This document shows, one piece after another, positions 48,344 through 48,682 of a stretch of 48,682 bases of DNA; position 1 is the first letter of the stretch, and each line of letters begins with the position of its first letter. The DNA is from Candidatus Pacearchaeota archaeon. GTDB lineage: Archaea > Nanoarchaeota > Nanoarchaeia > Pacearchaeales > GW2011-AR1. Under the pieces are notes generated by a model. That model saw only the letters and a list, made by a program, of their open reading frames with translations. It was not told where the DNA came from and ran no database searches. The position numbers were made by a program, and so were the translations under genes. The stretch is from positions 1 through 48,682 of the forward strand of contig NZER01000091.1 in NCBI GenBank assembly GCA_002690445.1. The letters run 5' to 3'.

Positions 48344-48682
48344 TTAGCGCGGTCGTCGGCTCCCAGCCTTCCACAGGGACACGACCAGGAGATAGGCTCC
48401 GAGGGTCACCGCGATTTTCTTGAGGGCGTTCGTTGGGGCCTTGGGCGCGGAGAGGGGCCACTCGACGCCTCGCCTGGTTGCCGAGGCAACGATGGCCGCC
48501 TCGCCAGCTCCGTAGCCGTTCCATGGCGCGGACGACCTCTGATAGGTGCCAGGGGCACCCACGCGAACAGCGGCAGAAGCCTCTACGAGTCCCTTACGCA
48601 AAACACGGGCGGATTGCCCGATCTCATGCTTCGGGCGACCATCTTGATAGGCTGTCCACAGTTCCCGTACCTGTGCCGGAAG
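48344..48682 (-). CDS. Partial gene, C-terminally membrane-anchored protein
   Basis: Open to the right edge of the window (at least 112 aa). No ATG or GTG start fits in the window's first codons; a TTG at 48601 would give 85 aa, but the sequence before it (QVRELWTAYQDGRPKHEIGQ) looks coding. Trp/Gly-rich middle (SSAPWNGYGAGEAA). The membrane helix at the end (KKIAVTLGAYLLVVSLWKAG) is followed by SRRPR. Same anchored architecture as the other candidate virion membrane proteins. Confidence 0.65.
   Translation of the reverse strand, partial: LPAQVRELWTAYQDGRPKHEIGQSARVLRKGLVEASAAVRVGAPGTYQRSSAPWNGYGAGEAAIVASATRRGVEWPLSAPKAPTNALKKIAVTLGAYLLVVSLWKAGSRRPR

Overview
The window is GC-rich and densely coded. 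Shine-Dalgarno sites and GTG/TTG starts are common, so I read it as bacterial. No rRNA, tRNA, ribosomal-protein or central-metabolism gene is visible. Most genes lie on the minus strand in long, tightly coupled runs with ATGA, GTGA, TGATG or TAATG stop/start overlaps. Four short plus-strand islands interrupt them (19956-20866, 35187-36263, 38161-40905, 42584-43793). Together with a tyrosine recombinase, an XRE regulator, ribbon-helix-helix proteins, peptidoglycan-cutting enzymes and many small structural-looking proteins, this points to a temperate virus or virus-derived mobile element. I cannot assign it to a named family.

Layout. (1) 4-15493 (-): two small membrane proteins, then three giant modular proteins of 3408, 715 and 644 aa. 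Their modules are separated by linkers carrying an Asn-Pro motif, often Arg/Lys-x-Asn-Pro. Recognisable modules are a SAM methyltransferase, a Cys/His hydrolase-like domain, a DdrB-like ParB domain, a PAPS-reductase/ATP-pyrophosphatase-like domain, a TGT/DpdA-like barrel, an XF1762-like GNAT domain, a DUF2958 domain and a second ParB domain. (2) 15493-18247 (-): five small, beta-rich, hydrophobic proteins, the best candidates for coat proteins. (3) 18307-31938 (-): a very basic repeat protein and a series of candidate virion or membrane proteins combining an acidic GWG(D/E) segment, a basic coiled region and a C-terminal membrane helix, plus a small zincin, two tandem paralogues and a transglutaminase-like protein with a membrane anchor. 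(4) 31983-38113: coiled-coil protein, DEDDh exonuclease, RHH protein, CCHC zinc-knuckle protein and a winged-helix replication-initiator candidate. (5) 38161-40905 (+): integrase, a beta-rich protein and a membrane-anchored M23 peptidase. (6) 40828-43793: regulatory block with XRE protein, divergent promoters and repeated operators, NTF2-like protein, zinc ribbon, AT-rich terminator. (7) 43805-48682 (-): membrane-anchored SLT lysin with a tiny membrane protein downstream, a dioxygenase-fold protein without metal ligands, an RHH protein, an Arg/Gln-rich protein and a gene that runs off the right edge.

How it may work together (inference): three cell-wall or peptide-active enzymes each carry a C-terminal membrane helix, and many other small proteins are membrane-anchored and basic. 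There is no recognisable tail, portal, terminase or tape-measure gene. This fits a tailless virion with an internal membrane better than a tailed phage. The giant modular proteins look like a nucleic-acid-modification or host-takeover set made as concatenated units. No DNA polymerase, helicase or packaging ATPase is visible, so these may lie outside the window, be host-supplied, or be too divergent to see.
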